From Quillaja saponaria (lineage: Eukaryota; Streptophyta; Magnoliopsida; Fabales; Quillajaceae): DNA of 64,000 nucleotides. Every line of letters begins with the position of its first letter. The first letter of the stretch is position 1. Where the stretch lies: positions 11,604,134 to 11,668,133 of the forward strand of contig CM055618.1 of assembly GCA_029379385.1 (NCBI GenBank), given 5' to 3'. Made by a program: the position numbers and the translations under genes. This document shows, piece after piece, positions 48,061-61,000 of the stretch. The notes beneath the pieces were generated by a model. The model had not been told where the DNA came from, did not search any database, and saw only the letters and a list, made by a program, of their open reading frames with translations.

Positions 48061-49391
48061 TAAAGTTATATTACAGATGTTGATATGATGATACAGAATG
48101 TAAGAACTCACTATAGAATCTAATAGCAAATACCTAGTCAAGATGAGTTGTTGTACAGAATCTGATTTGAGAAACTGACTTTTACAAGAGTGTTGTAACT
48201 TGTATGTCCATTAAAGTTCCTAGTGAGTGGGGATTGTCCAGCACATGTCCTTCTGGGACTTTCAGCTTGTAAGAATAATGTTCATGAATTGGTTTTTGTT
48301 TGAACTGAGTATTTGATAAAACCTGAAAAGATTCATCAGAAACTGACAGTGTTTGTTGCATTTTCTTAATCCTAATACTTTTTAGTTTCTTTTTGCTAAA
48401 AGTTTTCTTAATCCTACTTAATGGTCTGTTTTTTGCAAGTTAGATACAAATACTACCAAATACAGCGAGGTATGGCTATAGAACTCCATGATAATGTCTA
48501 TTATTCACTGTTCCCTAGAAACATTCCCTTTTGAAAATTTCTAAGAAATGTCAATAGAAAGAGCTCGAAACAAGGTTGAACTGGTTAAAGTTGTTGCCAG
48601 TCAAATAAATGTTGTCAGACAAAGTAACCCCAAAACAAAACAGAAAAAAGAAACTGAGTAATAAGTTGAATAATGGTTCTCATCTGGTTCAAGCATTCTA
48701 TTGCAGAGTATGTTATTGTCTAATTGGAGATAATTAAACTGTGGTTGATGTTCTAAATTCTTTCCATAAACATGCCATAATCAGTGAAGTAAATTGCAGG
48801 AACTTTCAAAATCTAGTAACTTACTTTCCTTAAAAAACAGAGCAGTCAGTTAAAAATTTAAAAGGTAGAGGATGCTGAGCTATTACCAGATATGAACTGA
48901 AAATGATCAAAAATTTGACGCAGAAAGAGTCATCAATGAAGAAGAAATCTTCAATGATATGTAGTAACATAGAAGTATCAATCTCCTTTTTGAATGGAAG
49001 AATCTGCAGTATTCTGGGAAATTCCAACTCTAAATAAATGGTAATCACCAATTAATGTCTCCAGTACTACATATTTGTTTCAAGTGTTGCTCTTTGCTAC
49101 ACTGAGAACTTCAAGTTAAGACTCGGTGACGTGAGCATGCACACATTATTCGTGTTTCCAGTCGCTGAATTTAGTTTTTTGCTTGTAAGCAGCTACAATT
49201 TCGCTATAAAGTAAAGTCAAAATATATGAATCATTCATCTTTTCAACTGTTAATTAGAACTTTGTCTTCGCTAACGACTATTCTTCAGTTAACACCTGAA
49301 GATTTATGAAGAAAAAAAAATGATATTAATGCCTTGTTTCACAAGAAATCTGATACACTAAAACAAAGCACATAGGAAAAGATAAACAAGT
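48061..49391. other. Spacer between NIK copy 1 and the F-box remnant, duplicated at 52912-54318
   Basis: 3' UTR and downstream sequence of NIK copy 1, closely matched after NIK copy 2 (for example CCAAATACAGCGAGGTATGG at 48457 and 53310). No gene is seen in it. Confidence 0.75.
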
Positions 49392-49580
49392 TTATTGATG
49401 GCTGAAAACAATCTCTGCTTGAGAAGAAGCCGGTCGAAACCACATCAATTCAGTCAACATATTCAATTGTGCTTCCATATCATATACAAAGGGTTTGATG
49501 CTCATTATCTCGAGCACAGACGAATTACCAAGCTAAAATTTCATAAACTCCATCTCATGCGGTTCACCCGACATATCAAC
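49392..49580 (-). pseudogene. Truncated F-box gene end left at the duplication junction
   Basis: Near-copy of 54319-54500, the last exon of the F-box/LRR gene in the second unit: the same stop (TAA after SHQ), and the same VYDME-QLNML and SSQAEIVFS text on the minus strand. It carries an in-frame stop (the AAGCTAAAA / AAGCAAAAA difference) and ends abruptly near 49580, where sequence matching the start of the NIK unit (about 40618) takes over. It marks the tandem-duplication breakpoint. Confidence 0.85.
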
Positions 49581-49595
49581 AAAGATAAACTTTAT

Positions 49596-50831
49596 TGGGG
49601 TTTGTACCAATTCGCTATTTATTACTTGACAGTAAGAATAAGGAGACATATGGCTTTGGACTTCACAGCGTAAAAGAGTACCCAAAACTTTTATCAAAAG
49701 GGAATTCTCACAGGACCCATACCTCCTTACACAAGCCTGTGCCTGTGTATATTTTGAACCAATTATATGCCCTGTGTTTTAGTGGAGGAAATGAAAGAAA
49801 ATAGGTAGTGGCTTTTGCTTTCCTCTCTCTTTATGGAAGGGGTATCAGGAATGTATGAAGAATGTCAATGTTATGTTAGCTCAATGAAAGGAAAAGAAAA
49901 TGTGTTTTGCCTGTGAGGTATCCAAAGCTTTAAAGGGAAACTTTTGGCCAAGAATTTGTTCTCTCTTGGACCTTGTGGTTAGGCCATTGATAAATGCCAA
50001 TTAGCTATTATTCTTGCAACCAAATTACAATTTCTACAAATGGGTATCTAACATGTGCATGATTTCTTTCTTTTAAGACTTCTATTAGGAAATATCCAGC
50101 TTTGGTTATTTTTTTGATCAAATCAACCTTAAGAATAGTGCCCCATACTTTTTTTGGTATCCATCATGTACCATTTCTTACTTAGTGGTTGATTTAATTG
50201 TTGTAATTCATTATTTTCAACAAAAGGATCATTAAACCTAAGGTTTCTATATCATGTTAAAAAAAAGTCCATGTGTGAACTTGCAAAATTATATTCCATG
50301 ATCAAATTTAGCCACTATGGTGGGTTCATACTCAAAACCTAAAGATTTTATGTTGATGTTATTATTAAATCTCATATTGAAGGAGTGGAATTAAAAAATT
50401 TAGACACCCTTTTTTACAAACCAATGCATGGTTGAAGGAATTTTCTCTTGCAATTATCTAAGATTTGGTTTAGTGTGGCTCTTAGCTTTTATATATTCTT
50501 TGCTTTAGTTAGTGGAACCAGTGGGCAGGCATGTTAATTCTCTTTTAAGTCTTCTTTCACTACTTGCTTTGTTGTGTCTGACAGAAGGTGGGAGTGAGTG
50601 AGTTCAATTCTGGCATAGAAGCATGAGAAAATATGGTACTGGTTCTCATCTGATGTAAACATTACATGTCACAAAAATAAAATCTAGTTGAATTTTGTTG
50701 GTGTTGAATCTTTCAATTACCTGTCCTTTACTTACTTTCTTAAGAAAAAAGTTCATCTTTGGCATCTGGGTACTTTGCTTTTTTCGAACGTTCTGTGTTT
50801 GAGGAAACGTTTCTTCTAGACCTTCAATCTC
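49596..50831 (+). promoter_or_regulatory. Upstream region of NIK copy 2
   Basis: Shares about 800 distal bases and about 440 proximal bases with NIK copy 1 but lacks the roughly 2.9 kb in between. An extra piece at about 50165-50240 is not in copy 1. The proximal 440 bases, including the likely transcribed leader, are well conserved, so copy 2 may still be transcribed. Confidence 0.6.
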
Positions 50832-52562
50832 ATGGAAAGGAGAGAGCATGTTGTTTTGTGTTGTTTGTCTTTTTTCTTCTTTTGGATTTCGGCAGCTGGT
50901 GTCAACCCCGAAGGTAAAATTGGAGTCTTTCCTCATTAATTTCAGAGAACATGGTTTTCTGTTAATCCTTAAAAGTGATACTTCAATTTTCTTCTACTTT
51001 TGTTAGTGCTAGCCCTGACGGACATCAAAGCTTCTCTGGTGGATTCTCTTGGTGTCCTTGAAAGTTGGGATGTGACTACTGTCGATCCCTGCGGCTGGGG
51101 TATGGTCTCTTGTTCTGCAGATCATTCAGTTATTGCACTGTAAGTAAAAACTGTTTTGACATTAAACCATAACAATAAGAACAGTAAATTTCGATTAACC
51201 CACAAAAAAAAAACAAAAAAAACCAACAACAAACGGAAAATTCTCCATGCCATAAAAAACAGAGATGCTAACATTTCTCACGTTTCATCCTTTTTTTCTT
51301 TTCTTTCCCCAGAGGAGCTTCGAGTCAGAACTTATCTGGTACACTGTCACCAAGCATAGGAAACTTGACAAATCTCCAGATTCTGTGAGTGACCAGATAT
51401 AACCGAAGAAAATTTGTATCGTTATCATTTTTGTGCAAATGTACTCATTAGATTTTTTGCAGGCTCATGCATAATAATAATATATCTGGACCAATCCCAG
51501 CTGAGCTTGGAAGGCTCCAAAAGCTTCAGACTCTTGTTCTTTCAAATAATTTCTTCACTGGTCAACTTCCAAATACTCTATCTCACTTGAAAGGTCTTAA
51601 ATGCCTGTAAGTGATGTGGAAACTGCTACTAATATATATTTTTATGAGTTTTGTTATCAATTTTGAGTTAATTGGTCATTGAGAATTCAAAAAGCAATAA
51701 CAGACTCAACGTAATATGATTATTTGAATTTGATTTGCAATCAGGCGGCTTAACAATAACAGTCTCTCAGGATCAATTCCATTAACTTTGGCTAACATGA
51801 CCCAGCTTACCTTTCTGTAATCCTCTTTAACTTATTCATTAGTATCAAATACTTCTAGTTTTGTCCCTCATGAACTTTAACTCTGAAATGTACTTTCTGT
51901 GCTTCAAATGTTATCTAGGGATCTCTCTAATAATAACTTGGGTCCTCCTGTACCTGAATTTCATGTCAAGACTTTCAAGTAAGTCATGCTAGGATGTTTC
52001 CCTTTTTTTTCTTTTCTCTCCCTTTTTACTCATTTGAGGTGAGGAGGGTGATTCTTTTCATTCTAGTATTGTAGGAAACCCTCTGATATGTGCCACCGGC
52101 AATGAGAAAGACTGCTGTGAACAACACATATATATGCCACTTTCTTCTGCTTTGTCTAATCCTCAAAGTAAGTATAGCTTCTGCATGTTTCATGATTGAG
52201 TAGTCTTTTGTGTCATCACCCGCATTAAGATGATATTACATTTGATTCTTATTTATAATTCAAAACTTATACTTCCAAATTATCATCTTGCAAGTTCAGT
52301 TATGTAATTGTACATTTGCATTAAATTTAGTTTTGCACTTCTCATAGTCCCCCCCTCCCCCACCTTTTCTCTCCTTTGGCTTGCAAATCCCCTAATAGCC
52401 TGACCTACTTTTACTTCTAAATGTTCTAAAGATTCAGAAACCTCTGGGAGACCTAAGAGCCACAAAATTGCCTTGGCTTTTGCTTCAAGCCTAGGCTGCA
52501 TCTGCCTACTGATTCTGGGGTTTGGTTTTCTCCTTTGGTGGAGACAAAGATACAGCAAGTGA
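50832..52562 (+). CDS. Kinase-less NIK paralogue: LRR receptor-like protein with short tail
   Basis: Eight exons with every boundary of NIK copy 1 kept: 50832-50913, 51007-51139, 51313-51384, 51463-51606, 51745-51816, 51919-51978, 52067-52167 and 52432-52562. They total 795 bases (264 aa) without an internal stop or frameshift. The product has a signal peptide, an LRRNT with [10 protein letters not shown], the same four to five LRRs, and a membrane helix at about 234-258. It then ends RQRYSK-stop, because a deletion of about 1.2 kb fused exon 8 to sequence near the start of the last kinase exon. An 18-base in-frame loss in exon 1 removes ALLSPK, and exon 7 gains three bases while staying in frame. 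Predicted role is inference: a membrane-bound, kinase-less receptor that could titrate ligands or co-receptors. It may instead be a pseudogene that happens to stay open. Confidence 0.7.
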
Positions 52563-52912
52563 AGAAATGGTTCACAAGGACTATAAAAATGGAGGTGAAG
52601 AAAATTCACCATGAAAAGAAACTTGAAATGTTAGTTGACAAGGACTTGAAAAACAACTATGGCAGAATTGAGCTTCAAGAAATGGTTCGAGTAGCTCTCT
52701 TATGTACTCAATACCATCCAAGTCACAGACCAAAGATGTCTGAAGTTGTCAGAATGCTTGAAGGGGATGGGCTTGCAAATGGGAAACCTCTCTGAAAGCT
52801 GAATCAACTAAGTGCCGAGCAAATGAATTCTCCTATTAAGAGCTATACTCTGATCTTACCAATGATTCTCCTTGCTTACACAGGCAATGGAACTTTCTGG
52901 ACCAAGGTGATA
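52563..52912 (+). pseudogene. Orphan kinase tail of NIK copy 2
   Basis: The last kinase exon ([22 protein letters not shown], then [20 protein letters not shown]) remains, but in a different frame from the receptor ORF that stops at 52562. It is also broken by a deletion after GDGLA that changes the tail (ANGKPL-stop). The G-loop, catalytic Lys, HRD and DFG exons are absent. It may be transcribed as a 3' UTR of the truncated receptor. Confidence 0.85.
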
Positions 52913-54318
52913 AAGTTATTACAGAAGTTGATATGATGATACAGAGTGGAAGGAGTCACTATAGAAACTAATAGCAAATACCTAGTCAAGATGAGTTGTC
53001 GTACAGAATCTGATTTGAGAAACGACTTTTAGAAGAGTGTTGTAACTTGTATGTCCATTCCAGTTCCTAGTGAGTGGGGAATTGTCCAGCATATGTCCTT
53101 CTGGAACTTTCAGCTTGTAAGAATATTGTTCATGAATTGATTGTTGTTTGAACTGAGTATTTGATAAAACCTGAAAAGAGTCATCAGAAACTGACTGTTT
53201 GTTGCATACTTGCATTTTCTTAATCCTACTACTTTTTTTGTTTCTTTTTGCTAAAAGTTTTCTTAATCCTACTTAATGGTCTGTTTTTTGCAAGTTAGAT
53301 ACAAATACTACCAAATACAGCGAGGTATGGCTATAGAACTCCATGATAATGTCTATTATTCACTGTTCCCTAGAAACATTCCCTTTTGAAAATTTCTAAG
53401 AAATGTCAATAGAAAGAGCTCGAAACAAGGTTGAACTTTGCTGGTTAAAGTTGTTGCCAGTCAAACAAATCTGGCCAGACAAAGTAACCCCAAAACAAAA
53501 CTGAAAAAAGAAACTGTGTATTAAGTTTAATAATGGTTCTCATCTGGTTCAAGCTTCTATTGCAGACTATTTTATTGTCTGGTTGTAGATAACTATACTG
53601 TGGTTGATGTTCTAAATTCTTTCAATAAACATGCCATAGTAAATTGCTGGAACTTTCAAAATCTAGTAACTTACTTTCCTAAAAAAACAGAGCAGTCAGG
53701 TTAAAATTTAAAAGGTAGAAGGATGCTGAGCTATTACCAGATACGAACTGAAAAAATGATCAAAATTTTGACGCAGAAGAGTCATCAATGAAGAAGAAAT
53801 CTTCGATGATATGTAGTAACATAGAAGTATAAATCTCTTGTTTGAATGGAAGAATCTGCATTATTCCGGGACATTCCAACTCTAAATAAATAGTAATCAC
53901 CAATTAATGTCTCCAGTACTACATATTTGTTCCAAATGTAGCTACTTGCAGGGTGTATATTTGCTCCTGCTTAATAAGACCTATCTAATATATGCAGTGA
54001 TATAAATCCCTACTGTTCTACATTGATAACTTCAAGTTAAGACTTCAGTGAGGTATGCATGCACATGTTATTCTTGTTTCCAGTTGCTGAATTTGGTTTT
54101 TTGGGTCTTGTAAGCAGCTACAATTTCACTATAAAATAAAGTCAAAATATATGAATCAATCATCTTTTCAATTGTTAATTAGAACTTTATCTCCACTAAC
54201 AACTATTCTTCAGTGAACACCTGAAGATTTATCAAGAAAATAAAATCATATTAATGCCTTGTTTCACAAGAAATTTCATACACAATAAAAAAAAGCAGAT
54301 AGGAAAAGATAAACAAGT
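52913..54318. other. Spacer between NIK copy 2 and the F-box gene
   Basis: Second copy of 48061-49391 with small indels and an extra piece near 53935-54020. No gene is seen in it. Confidence 0.7.
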
Positions 54319-55758
54319 TTATTGATGGCTGAAAACAATTTCTGCTTGAGAAGAAGCACGTCGAAACCTCACCAATTCAATCAGCATATTCAATTGTGTT
54401 TCCATATCATATACAAAAGGCTTGATGCTCATTATCTCCAGCACAGGTGAATTTCCAAGCAAAAATTTCATAAATTCCATCTCTTGCAGTCCACCCGACA
54501 TATCCGTCATCTCTACAACTTTAAGCCTATTGAATAAGCAGTCTGAAGAGCGTTTTTTCTCCCAAAAATCTAAATCAGGGTCATCTGTTGCAGCTGGTGA
54601 GTTTGAGCACTGGAAAATAATAAGTAGAAAACATAGTTTTCGCATTAATATTGGCATGAAGTACGCAAACAGAAAACCAATAAGATCCTCTATATTCATA
54701 ATAACTTACCGAAACGTGCAGCTCCACTAGATTAGGCGAGCTTGTAATCAAGCACAGAACAACAAGCATCTCTTTCATGTCTTCAAAACTTACTTCATAC
54801 AATTCAATAGTCTTTAAATGGTTGTAAGTTAGTGGAAGTCTTCCTAGATCATTACCTATGCTCAAATACTTCAAGACAGTGGAGGAAAAATAAGTGAAAG
54901 AAAAGGGAGACAAACTACCTTAACAAGTAGATAATAAGAATCTGTTACCTTTGTGAAGTCGATATGCCCACTTAGCCTCTCAAGTTGTGGTACACCACCA
55001 AGACACTTGACAAAATTGCAACTTGAACTTTGTTCAAAGTGCTCAGCAATATCATCAGTCATATACATAGCAACAGACATTTCAACCAAAAGCGGAGTAT
55101 CTTCAAGCCATATATCTTTGAACTCACCTTCAAGATATAAGCATTTGAGATTTGGAGCATGAATATTAAGGGATAAACTATCAAAATATGACAAGGATAA
55201 ACTCTCCAGACAAGGGCAGCTGCAGATAATGTTTTCAATTGCATCAGGAGGAACCAAAACTTGATGAAGATTGAGGCTCTTCAAAGATATAAATCCATTA
55301 AAATTAATAGGTGGATCCAACTCACAGCGGACGAGAGCCAATTGAGTCAACTTTTTACAATTATAAAGACATGAAGGTACTCTGAACCATTGACCCTCTC
55401 CAAATTCAAGACCCAATTCTTTGATATCATTCCTTGAAAGGAAAAGAATCCACTGATCTATATCTGGACAGCTTTGCAAGTATGAAGCAGAAATCTGAAA
55501 CTTATGTATTGGTCCTTGATGAAGAAATAACACATGGGTGACAAAATTTACAAGGCTTTTCTGGAAAAGAGTTCGTTCGTTACGAGGAACACATTCTTCA
55601 TCAAATACAAGTTGAGTGAGGGTAGTCCATTTGTACCTCCATTTACTTGATAAAATGCTTGTTCTTACAGCATCTCGTATTGGTAGTTGCGTGAGAATGC
55701 TCTCTATAATGCTTTGAGGAAGATCACTTATCAAATCAGCACCCGAGAAATCCCCCAT
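54319..55758 (-). CDS. F-box/FBD/LRR-repeat protein (At1g13570-like)
   Basis: Three exons, 55758-54949, 54868-54710 and 54609-54319, join in phase to 419 codons, close to the Arabidopsis At1g13570 protein as I recall it. The F-box is at about residues 8-48 (DLISDLPQSIIESILTQL, then RTSILSSKWRYKW) and would bind SKP1 of an SCF ubiquitin ligase. It is followed by F-box-LRR repeats (CKKLTQLALVRCEL, FISLKSLNLHQVLV, CPCLESLSLSYFDSL, APNLKCLYLEGEF) and a C-terminal FBD-like region (FMKFLLGNSPVLEIMSI, FRRASSQAEIVF). The ATG at 55758 gives the conserved MGDFSGADLI start. The target protein is unknown. It lies convergent to NIK copy 2, and its last exon is repeated in broken form at 49392-49580. Confidence 0.93.
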
Positions 55759-56505
55759 TTGTATATCAGCTAAAAAGTCATCAAAAGCAGTGAATAAAAT
55801 CTATAAGCAATTAACCCCAAAATAAATAAAATGCTAAAGACAATTTCTCTTCTACCATCAAATTACAGCTCGGCACAAAAGCAATGATTCACAAAAAAGT
55901 TCTGATCTTTCTTGTAATAATCTTTTGGCATACGAGGAAAACATAGGAAATTCAAATATCAAGATAAAAATTTTCACTACAATGATTTGGGAGAACAAAC
56001 ACCCATACATCAACTGCATAGTCAATACAACTCTCAGTACAAAAGTAACACTTCATCTGATCTTTCTACTAATAATCTTCTGGCATGTGAGGTGAACATA
56101 CGAAATTCAAAATATCAAGATAAAAATATTCACACAATGATTTAGGAGAACAACCCCCATACCTGGTCCTCAACTACATACATTTATTAAGCTTTGTGTT
56201 TAAGGTGAACAAATCCCCCTTTTGTATATCAGCTAAAACGACATCAAGAGCAGTGAATAAAACCTAAAAGCAATTAAGCCAAAACAAATAAAATAATGCT
56301 AAAGACATTTTTTCTTCTACCATCAAATTACAACTCTCAGCACAATAGCAAAGATTCACAAAAAAAATTAGGATCTTTTTACTAATAATCTTCTGGCGTG
56401 TAAGGTGAACATAGGAAAATCAAATATCAAGATTAAAATATTCATTACAATGGTTCGGGAAAACAAACCCCTATTCCTCAACTACATACATTGACTTAAC
56501 TGTGT
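55746..56505. repeat. Three imperfect direct repeats upstream of the F-box gene
   Basis: A unit of about 240-290 bases with GTATATCAGCTAAAA, CTTCTACCATCAAATTACA, AATCTTCTGGCA and TCAAATATCAAGAT words occurs at about 55746-56000 and 56215-56500; its second half recurs at about 56020-56190. The first unit starts at the F-box start codon region, so the repeats lie in the 5' leader or promoter of that gene. Confidence 0.75.
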
Positions 56506-58049
56506 ATTTAAGGTGAATTTTCATCGCATCCGATGTTTCCGGCAACCAAATATAGGGTTTACTAAACTAATGTATCCATTTCACTACATTCGAGCCAATC
56601 AATTAGTGTCCCAAACAGATTCAACTTCAATCAGTTCAAAGGGAATATCAGAACCCAGTTAAACAATTACAAATCTCACACCACAGGAAGCTTAAAATTG
56701 AAACTGCTAATCAACCAAAGCTCAAAACAGATTCTACTTCAATCAAACCAGATTGAAGAACAGAACCCAGTTAAACAAGTACAAATCTTACACCATAGGA
56801 AGCCTAAAATTGGACAGAATTATGATAAACTGAATTCGTAAGGAAAACAAAGCAGGGCAAAGAGATATAACCCAAATGAAAATGTAAAACAGAATGCTTT
56901 TTTCGATCCTCTTCTTACATGCCAAATTCTCTTCTCTGCTTAGGTTGAAATGGGAAAGGGATTACTTTTAATTAAAGCATTCGGTGAGACTTACCGTGGA
57001 CACGAATGACAACCATCCAGGCATATAACGTTAATCAAAACAAACAAATGAAAGTAACAAGTCACTCTTCCTTGAAATGATTTTGTATTTTGGCCCAACA
57101 CCTAGGGTTGTTGCCAAATTATAAATTTGGTTTCCAAGTATAATCTATTTTTCAATTTTGTCTCAAAAAATTTAATTGTCTCCAACGTTTAAACAAAATG
57201 CATTGTCTTTCCTTACTATTCCCAAATGATAGTAAATTATTGATTTTTTTAATGTTTTAAAAATATTTATTAAAGTTTAATTTTTAAAATACCTTAAAAT
57301 GAATTAAATCATTTATTACATTTTAACAAAAGATACTTTTCTTGTAAAAGTTAAATTTTAAGATTAATTTCAGCAAATCACAAAGCTTGGCAATGCAATT
57401 TACTCTTTATTCTTTTAATATCCCCTCTATTGCAAAGTGTACACCCAAATCTGGCTATGCTGCTACTTCATCTTAAAATCAATATAAACAATTCCGAGAT
57501 GTTTTTATTTCAGTTTATCTTACACATAACCATCACAAAAAATAAAATATAAAAAAATTGTCATTTATTGTACTAGTACATATTCTATTACTAGGCTAAG
57601 AGAATTAGTACATATTCTATTTCACACAAGGCCAACAGGAGGCTACATTGTCTTGCACAAAGGGAAACTGTTAGTCACAATCAAATAAACCCCATGCCAT
57701 GGCATTAAGCCTTTGGTCTAGTTGCTAAAGTACCCACTAAAATGAATTTGAAAGAACCTAAACTGGATTTAAATGCATTATGAAGTGAAAGATGAATAGG
57801 AAGCCACAATAAGATTTTCTATTTATTTGTAGCCCATGGAAGCACACTAAGTTACAAAATCTCCTGTTGGCATCAACCCCTCAATAACTTCAAGAGATGA
57901 CCTTGAAAACCATGATTGTCTCCTGCATCTCTAAATGCTAAAAGTCAATGATTCAACACCAGCTTTCTGGAGCACAAAGGAAGTACTGCAAGAAGGCATT
58001 TAAGGAAAACCAAAATTGAAATATGATATTGTAAGTATTGGTGGATGAA
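56506..58049. other. Intergenic between the F-box gene and the TTM gene
   Basis: No gene seen. A second duplication of about 85 bases is visible at 56625-56705 and 56735-56815 (AACCCAGTTAAACAA-TACAAATCT-ACACCA). The right part should include the 3' UTR of the TTM gene. Confidence 0.55.
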
Positions 58050-61000
58050 TCAATTTCGGTTCAAGAAACTCTTGAACAAGAAGATTCCTACACCACCAAC
58101 AGCCAGTGTCAACATTAGACGTACTACAACAGGTTCTGCATCAAACGTTGAGCTTTTCCTGATTGTTCTTGCTTGCTGAGACCTCTCTCCTATGCTCCCA
58201 CGGAGAAGATTGTTAAGATTGTCTAACTGATGCATGATCTGACGTTGTCCCCGCGCAATACCTGATATCTGCTCACAAAGGGTAGGCAGTAGGCACATAT
58301 AAAGAGTAATAAATAAATAATTTTGGGAATCAACCACTACACCTCAGAGTTGTTAGCGAATAGATATGAAATTAGTAAACATATTTAACATCATTAGCCA
58401 ACAATAAAATATATTCAACAAGCGCCACGTGCAGGAGGAAGATAGAAAGGTTAACACCCTAAATAAGCTTTCATTTTTTTATTGGCAATCAATAAATTAT
58501 ACTAATCAGTCTTTCTGATCAATAGTAAATCAGAATTTGAAATCTCAAAACATCTAGCATCTTGGCTTTGACATTTTATGAATGTATTACTAAAACCAGA
58601 ATTCTGCTAGTGCTAGCAATGTTCACTTTCTGAAAGTGGTCTACAACTTTAACAGGCTTCATCTTTATATTGTCCAGAATATCAAATTATATCAGTTAAT
58701 TACAGATGACATATGATCTCTATTCTCCAACCAGGTATATCAGGTCAGGATCAAAGCCCATCTTGAAGCTAGACCACAGCCCCAAAATATTCCTGGTTTG
58801 ACCCATAGTATCTTCCACAGGTTTTTTTATTGCCTTTTTCATTTTCAGCAGCATTTTGACTCTCATCACTCTCCAGTCTCCACTACTGCTGCCTCTGTTT
58901 TTTTCAACTTCACAGCCTCCAATACAAATCCAGTCCTCTATACTACATTATGTACTTTTCCATTTACTTTTCATTTGAGCAATACAAAAACCATCATCGA
59001 GTAGACAAGAGTGAGCATTAATCATCTACTCAAGTTTTATTTCCCAAACCTTTTTCCCCTGAGAATCTACCATAGTACTAGAGATACCGAAGTTGTTTCA
59101 CCATCATGCAAGCAGTTTAACCTCCAGATTCTCTATTTGAAAAAAGACACATAGCTCACAGAAACTATTAACAGGCCAGGAAAAATGGAGAAAAACAAAA
59201 TCCAAAATTAGAGGGAATCTTAGTAAAAATACCTCTTCCATTAAAGGAGATTCTTTAGCTAATTGAGATGAAGAAGAGGAGTTAGGCATTTTGGATCCGG
59301 TCAGTGAACCATTGCCTAAACTAGATATGAAGTAAGAGGTGGGAGCCGAGCCATTGCATGCTTCAGCTTGGAGTGCTATATTTTGTTGGCTGGGAGAATG
59401 TCGCTTAATGCTTAACTTGGAATTTAACTCATCTATATGATTTGTAAACTCATCCATTCTATCATTCAGTGAAGACATTTGCTCTGAAAGCTGTGTGATG
59501 GCTCCCTATCAAATGGCACAACAGTTTAATAAGAGAAAACATAAGAAGTAGAATAGAAACTAATGGAAAAGAGAAATGAAGCTTGAAAATTCTTTTGCCA
59601 ACAGAAAACAAAATGTTCAAGAGAACTTAAAATTAATGGACACAAGCATCTACCTGGTTTGATAGTGTGGCTGAAGAATCTGAATTTCTGTCATCAAACC
59701 CTCGGTTGTTCAGAGCATAGCCAGTAAGTTTGGCTAGATTCTTGTCCCTTTGGGTTGTATATGATTGCGACATACCACTGTTCAAGATACACATTAGTCA
59801 CACACCCTACCTATTATCTGGATGCACAGCTTTTGAAAAATCTTCAAAATATGCTAACTTTCCTTTTCTCTTTCCCCACATGTTGTTTACAAAACAGGGG
59901 GTAACCCTTCTCCACCAGATCCCCCCCCCCACCACATACCTGCTGGAGGTCAAATCAAAGACTTGCCTCATAGACTGGCAACAGTACCCTACATGGCTAT
60001 TGGCAAAATATGCCAGTTTGACGCTAATCAACATAAAACACAAATATACATATACCCTATTGAATATCAAATTACTATACCTCAGACAAATGAACTTCTA
60101 ATTTAGGCTCTTCAAACCATTGTAAGATACAATTATGAACACATACATATTATATTTTGACAACAAAAGAAATGTATATGGCTAAGAAATGAAACCTTTT
60201 CAGATGCTTATTTCTCATGGCAACTCTGTCAGCAGAGGCTCTAGAAAGTGCTTCTTTGGGGCTTGAAACTAAATCCTCATCTAAGCTGAGTTTTGTCCTT
60301 AAATCATCTGGCAGGGCCTGTTTGAATGATGACATCAAAAATATTGATACAGGAGAAATCATTAGCAAACTAGGAAGTCTCATACCATAACTTCATTTAC
60401 GAGCTTTTCAAGTTGTATTTGCTCAATGTAGGTGCGAGGAGTGTATGAACCTTCCAATCCCAACTGCTCTGCCATGCACTTCACAATTAAGCGATCTCTT
60501 CCTTGTACCTGTTAACAACACAAAAAATGGGCTAAGACTTGCTTGAACTTGAAATACCAACAAAATGCACAAAGCAAAGGAAAAAAATGGTAGTAAGAAA
60601 GAAAACACCCAATGACGAAGAAGATGCTAACCCAATGCAGATACTAAACCATTAAAACTTCTACAGGTTTACCAAGTTTAACACATCTAAAAAGGTCGTC
60701 CAATAATATGGATAAAGAAATAAATTTATTCAAGCCTCTGTTTGCATCAAAATTACTCAAAAACTGAGCTACTTACTTTAAGAGATATAGACATTTTCCC
60801 CTTTAGTTAGTAATGTTCAAGGTCCAAAGGCAAAACCTAATTCCATTCAAGTTCATAATATACACTGGAAACCTACTCTCATATGCTTGATGCTAAGATA
60901 ACTAACAAAATATAAAAAATCATAAAAAGATACCATGAAACCATACTGAAAATGTATGCAAGATTGCAAAGGCATTTAGTACTTTCACCCGTTATGTACT

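Noticed and set aside
52535..52795. Independent small protein from the kinase tail of NIK copy 2
   Set aside because: It starts inside exon 8 in the wrong frame, holds only the end of a kinase C-lobe, and ends at a deletion-induced stop.
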